In this document: positions 8,684 through 11,643 of the stretch, piece by piece
Layout of the letters: each line of letters opens with the position of its first letter
How positions within the stretch are numbered: position 1 is the first letter of the stretch
NCBI GenBank assembly: GCA_022592435.1
Contig: JABYQS010000888.1
Coordinates: 1-11,643 of the forward strand
Source: Cerioporus squamosus
Taxonomy: Eukaryota > Basidiomycota > Agaricomycetes > Polyporales > Polyporaceae
DNA: 11,643 bases
Direction: 5' to 3'
Notes under the pieces: model-generated
The model's database searches: none
What the model was told of the DNA's origin: nothing
The model's input: only the letters and a program-made list of their open reading frames with translations
Made by a program: the position numbers and the translations under genes

Positions 8684-9026
8684 CGTTCAACTCAACTTCG
8701 AACAGCAGGCCGATGCCGATCACCTCGAATCGCCCGCGATAGAGGTCGGTCACCCGCTGACTCGGATCCCACACAAGCCTCCCTCTAACCACCACGTCCC
8801 CGAAGCTCGTCCATCAACTGTCCCCAGCATAACACTGAGACGACGCCCTGTCCGGACTCTTCTGCCCGACGTACAGCGATTGAACCGCTCTCTTCTGAGC
8901 AAGAGCCTGAGTCGTGGTGAGTGTGAGTCGCTAAACACCATTGTGTCGGTGGCATCTGGACGAACATGCGAGGGCGCGGGCCGCCGCGTAAGTATGCTTG
9001 AGCCTCGGGTTCGCATGGTCGGATGA
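8684..9026 (+). CDS. Weak coding segment, unknown protein
   Basis: After a pyrimidine-rich stretch and a TTCAACAG acceptor, a frame opens with VQLNFEQQADADHLESPAIE and continues through a proline-rich part and a basic helix (PVRTLLPDVQRLNRSLLSKS). A strong donor GTGAGT at 8917 and another GTAAGT at 8990 suggest splicing. Without splicing the frame runs to a stop at 9026. Start codon, upstream exon and true 3' end are not identified. It may be a separate gene or a distal exon of the upstream plus-strand gene. No domain is recognised. Confidence 0.33.
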
Positions 9027-9069
9027 ATCGTTCCCTGCTTCAGCGTAGGCTTGAGAGCAAGATTGCCGG

Positions 9070-9140
9070 CAACAAAAGATGTCGGGTCGTACCCTTCAAT
9101 AGACCCGTGATTCGTCTGCCTAGGGGAGACAACAAAAGAT
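9070..9140. repeat. Short direct repeat spaced 60 bp
   Basis: CAACAAAAGAT occurs at 9070-9080 and again at 9130-9140, exactly 60 bases apart, with a GGGTC/GACCC hairpin between them. Its function is unknown; it may be a remnant of a small duplication. Confidence 0.35.
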
Positions 9141-9204
9141 AAGGACTCGGAGCCCGGTGGGCAGCGTCTGAAGCCTGAGGCGGGAACGGCACGTCAGTAA
9201 CTGA

Positions 9205-9270
9205 CAAATGGGGAATTGAACCGACGCATTCGAAGCGCCGATGACATGGTGATAGACCGCTACCCCACAT
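9205..9270 (-). other. Degenerate tRNA-like element with a perfect B-box
   Basis: On the minus strand GGTTCAATTCC (9212-9222) fits the RNA polymerase III B-box. TGGGG (9263-9267) can pair with CCCCA (9209-9213). The segment GGTAGCGGTCTATCAC resembles a tRNA D-arm, and GGCGC-TTCGAAT-GCGTC can form a 5-bp stem with a 7-base loop. However, the T-stem does not pair and only 59 bases separate the ends, which is too short for a nuclear tRNA. It may be a tRNA fragment or SINE-like remnant, or chance. The rest of 9027-9540 holds no supported gene. Confidence 0.22.
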
Positions 9271-9782
9271 GAGCTTAGGACGAGTTTTAATGAATTACCG
9301 AGTGGTTGTGATACATGAGTTCAAGCTTACTTAAAATTACTATGAATCTGATAGCCAGCTACTAGCGCGCCTCCGATGGCTTCGGTCACTCTACTCGGTA
9401 CGCCTGCCATCTGCAACGGGTCGCCTGTATTACTTCGAGTGAGTTTCTCTCGAGCTTCGAGCACGCACATGTGTACAATTCTGTCTTGAATGCTCTTTCA
9501 TGTGCGCACTAGCCATGATATCGTCACACGCTGCGACAGATCCTATACGAGGACACGTAGGACTGGAGAGCGGGCCATGAGAAGGGACCGATGGGACGGA
9601 CCCAGAGGATGCCTCTTGTTGCGTTTTTCTCTCTGCATGTCACGCTGACTCAAGGTCTTTAGCCAGTCCGAGGAGTAGGGGAGAGAACAAAGAAGGAGAG
9701 GGAAAGACAGAGGCGCAAATCGAAGAGGTGGGACAGGCAACACGCCTCGCTACACAGGTATGGTCAACGTCGACGCCTCTTC

Positions 9783-9804
9783 CCACCACCACCACCACCA
9801 CCAC
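9783..9804 (+). repeat. CCA microsatellite
   Basis: Seven CCA units in a row, followed by a C-rich tail. The repeat gives runs of threonine or valine in spurious ORFs on either strand. I see no supported gene in 9300-9931. Confidence 0.9.
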
Positions 9805-9931
9805 ACCCCCGGCGCCCTTCTCACGCCTCATGCGCCAACGCCGACACCCTGCGATCGTCTTGAGCGTCGGAAGACGACCAGGCACACAGGACATACGCCA
9901 AGCCCCTAGTCCTCGCAGGCCGCGCGATTCG

Positions 9932-11202
9932 TCACGGTGATCCCCTCGTGTACGCACTGCCGCACCCTTTCCAACCTTTGGACTTCGCTCGCCCCGAGTT
10001 CTCGAGGGCAATGTAGAGGCCCAATTGACCGTGGTTCCGGTACCAGTCGAATGCGTTAGGCTGGGAGTCAAAGTTCATACAACCCGATCTCGCGGCTACC
10101 TTGGTCAATACCTCCAGCACTTGAGGGTCGTCCGGCCCAGTATCATCCAAAGACGGACATACTGCACTCTCTGCAGCTGGGGAGAGTGGTGCGGTAAGCA
10201 CCGCGTCAACCCCTCTCTTCGTCGCGACTGAACTTGATCTTACAGTCTCACAACCAAATTAACTAGCATCGTTGGACAGAAAGCTTGGTGTACCTCTCAC
10301 ACTCTGATCGGGGATCAGCAATCTCATGCTCATGATTGAACAATGTAGGTGAGCATTGTGATGCTTCGCACCTCTCAGCACCCCGCGATGTTCTTCTCTT
10401 GCAGCGCGTCCTTGTTCGACTCAAGCAGCTTGCAGAATCCGCGCGCGTTCACAGTACCTGGGAATCTCGGCACGACCAACGGCCACAGCCCATCTCTGCG
10501 ACTGATGCACGGCACGCTTGTCACTGTGCTCACGACGGCGTGACCATGTACCGACGATGAATGCGCGCAGAGCCGTGAGGAGAGGCTGTCGTCCGCTTGC
10601 CTGGTGCCTACCAAAGGCCGTCACTCCCTCGAAGTCGCTCCAAGTCAACCTCAGAGTCGCGGATAATGGCGAAGACACGAGCTCAAAACGCATGCTCTCT
10701 GCTTGGCCCAGACTGCGGAGGCGCGATATCCAAACTTCAAGCGTGGCCAGGGCGACGAAGACATCGCACGCACTCTCTCCGTGTCGCGGCCGATTACAGG
10801 AGCCGTATTAATGATATCGTCCGCATGGCCTCTCCCCCAGCAAGTGCGCTCCCCCACTTCACGAACCTCACGGAGCTCGATTATCTAACCATCAACCGCA
10901 TGAGCGCGCCACAGATCCGTCCGTCGTCTCTACCTACAGCGGCGTCACGGTCGACAACCTACTAACTCAATCCGCAAGGCTTCCGTGATGTATTCGACGG
11001 CAGATAGCATGCAGCTGGAAGCCGACTTCCCAGCTCCGCCACTCGTGCGGCGTATGACAGTACACTCCGCGAGCACCAAGTCTCCAACCATGAGGTTCGT
11101 GAGAGGGATACGTTCCATGAACGCCTTCTTGGTGTAGCCGTTCGTCATCCTATGCAGACGCTCCGAGACCGTCGCGCCACCACCTACGACGCTATATAGC
11201 AT
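9932..11202 (-). CDS. Spliced hypothetical protein, middle exons unresolved
   Basis: I do not recognise it. Exon 1 is proposed at 11202-10963 (MLYSVVGGGATVSERLHR, then YTKKAFMERIPLTNLMVGDL); a second in-frame ATG is at 11148. A 78-bp intron 10885-10962 (GTAGGT...GGTTAG) leads in frame to IELREVREVGERTCWG and then PVIGRDTERVRAM. Between about 10800 and 10380 three minus frames all look partly coding, so the exon path is unclear. One frame ends LLESNKDALQEKNIAGC (stop at 10375) and may splice onward. A short exon at 10333-10294 (MRLLIPDQSVR), a 66-bp intron 10228-10293 (GTACAC...GTTCAG) and a last exon 10227-9932 are well supported by the phase. The last exon contains DDPQVLEVLTKVAARSG and FDWYRNHGQLGLYIALENSG. 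Two genes with a very small gap remain possible, the second starting at 10333 with 111 residues. Confidence 0.5.
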
Positions 11203-11643
11203 TTATTGTACTGCAACTTTCGACGTCGTACTAAAATTCATACATGCATCGGGTTGTGCTGGATGAGTGAAGAGCCGTCAGAGGTAGCGGGCTCTGCCGT
11301 CCAGACCGCGCTAGACTTATATGATATGCATGTTGACTCGCGGGGTCTCCCTCAGGCACATACGAGGTCGGAGGCGTAGCACGTGGTCTGTCCGAGCACA
11401 ACAATACATAAACACCTTGCGACAGAACTCACTCAAGATGCGTTGGCCTAGCGGGACAGCGTGCCTTCGTGGCGTAGTACATTTTATCCTCCTTGGTTCG
11501 ATTCCTCCCGTGTGCGCCCCCGCTTCGCCGCCGATCGCCACCGCTCGCCGACGTGTCGTCCGAGCCTGTGCCTTTCCGTTATGAGCGCCCTCGATGGGAC
11601 GCAAGCCACATTCCTCAACGCTGAACGGGTGATGAGCTCGAGT
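11203..11643. other. Right edge without a supported gene
   Basis: Open frames exist on both strands but their translations are basic and of low complexity, without splice or start signals that agree. A B-box-like GGTTCGATTCC at about 11495 has no tRNA cloverleaf around it. The stretch just right of 11202 should contain the promoter of the minus-strand gene, but no clear TATA box is placed. Confidence 0.4.

Noticed and set aside
8508..9016. Minus-strand ORFs of 88-95 codons
   Set aside because: Antisense to the plus-strand coding segment, and Arg/Gly-rich as expected of a shadow frame.
9640..10071. Minus-strand ORF of 143 codons with a valine run
   Set aside because: The valines come from the CCA microsatellite, and the ORF overlaps the better last exon of the unknown minus-strand gene in another frame.
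11485..11510. Possible tRNA T-arm (GGTTCGATTCC)
   Set aside because: The flanking bases do not form a T-stem, and no anticodon or acceptor stem is found at proper spacing.

Overview
The window looks like nuclear DNA from a filamentous basidiomycete, probably an agaricomycete. This is inferred from several genes cut by very short introns (about 50-80 bp) with fungal-type GTNNGT or GC donors, CTNAC/CTGAT-like branch sites and YAG acceptors, from tight gene spacing with TATA boxes, and from the gene types. No prokaryotic operon, CRISPR array, rRNA or clear transposon is visible.

Layout from left to right. At 332-1456 (minus) lies a spliced gene for an acidic protein built from eight 81-bp (27-residue) tandem repeats followed by a basic, NLS-like tail; several 1-bp indels inside the repeats break its frame. 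At about 1457-3169 there is no convincing gene. This stretch holds two independent old tandem duplications (about 1732-2093 and about 2290-2990) and a G/C-rich patch. At 3170-5438 (minus) is the best gene of the window: a five-exon, 680-residue protein with an alpha-helical repeat body and a C-terminal MYND zinc finger. Its last two introns are GC-AG introns. Immediately upstream, at 5626-6601 (minus), is a RING-HC finger gene, also with a TATA box. Divergent from it, at about 6857-8275 (plus), is a multi-exon gene of unknown function rich in Ser, Thr and Pro. At about 8684-9026 (plus) there is a weaker coding segment.

From 9027 to 9931 the sequence is mainly intergenic, with a degenerate tRNA-like element and a CCA microsatellite. 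At 9932-11202 (minus) is another spliced unknown gene whose ends are readable and whose middle is not. The last 440 bases hold nothing I can support.

The RING and MYND genes stand head-to-tail, but nothing shows that they act together. RING proteins are usually ubiquitin ligases and MYND fingers usually bind proteins, so any link is only a guess. I found no convincing new multi-gene system. The most noteworthy items are the GC-AG intron pair, the frame-shifting acidic/basic repeat gene, and the recurrent single-base frame breaks in otherwise coding-looking regions.
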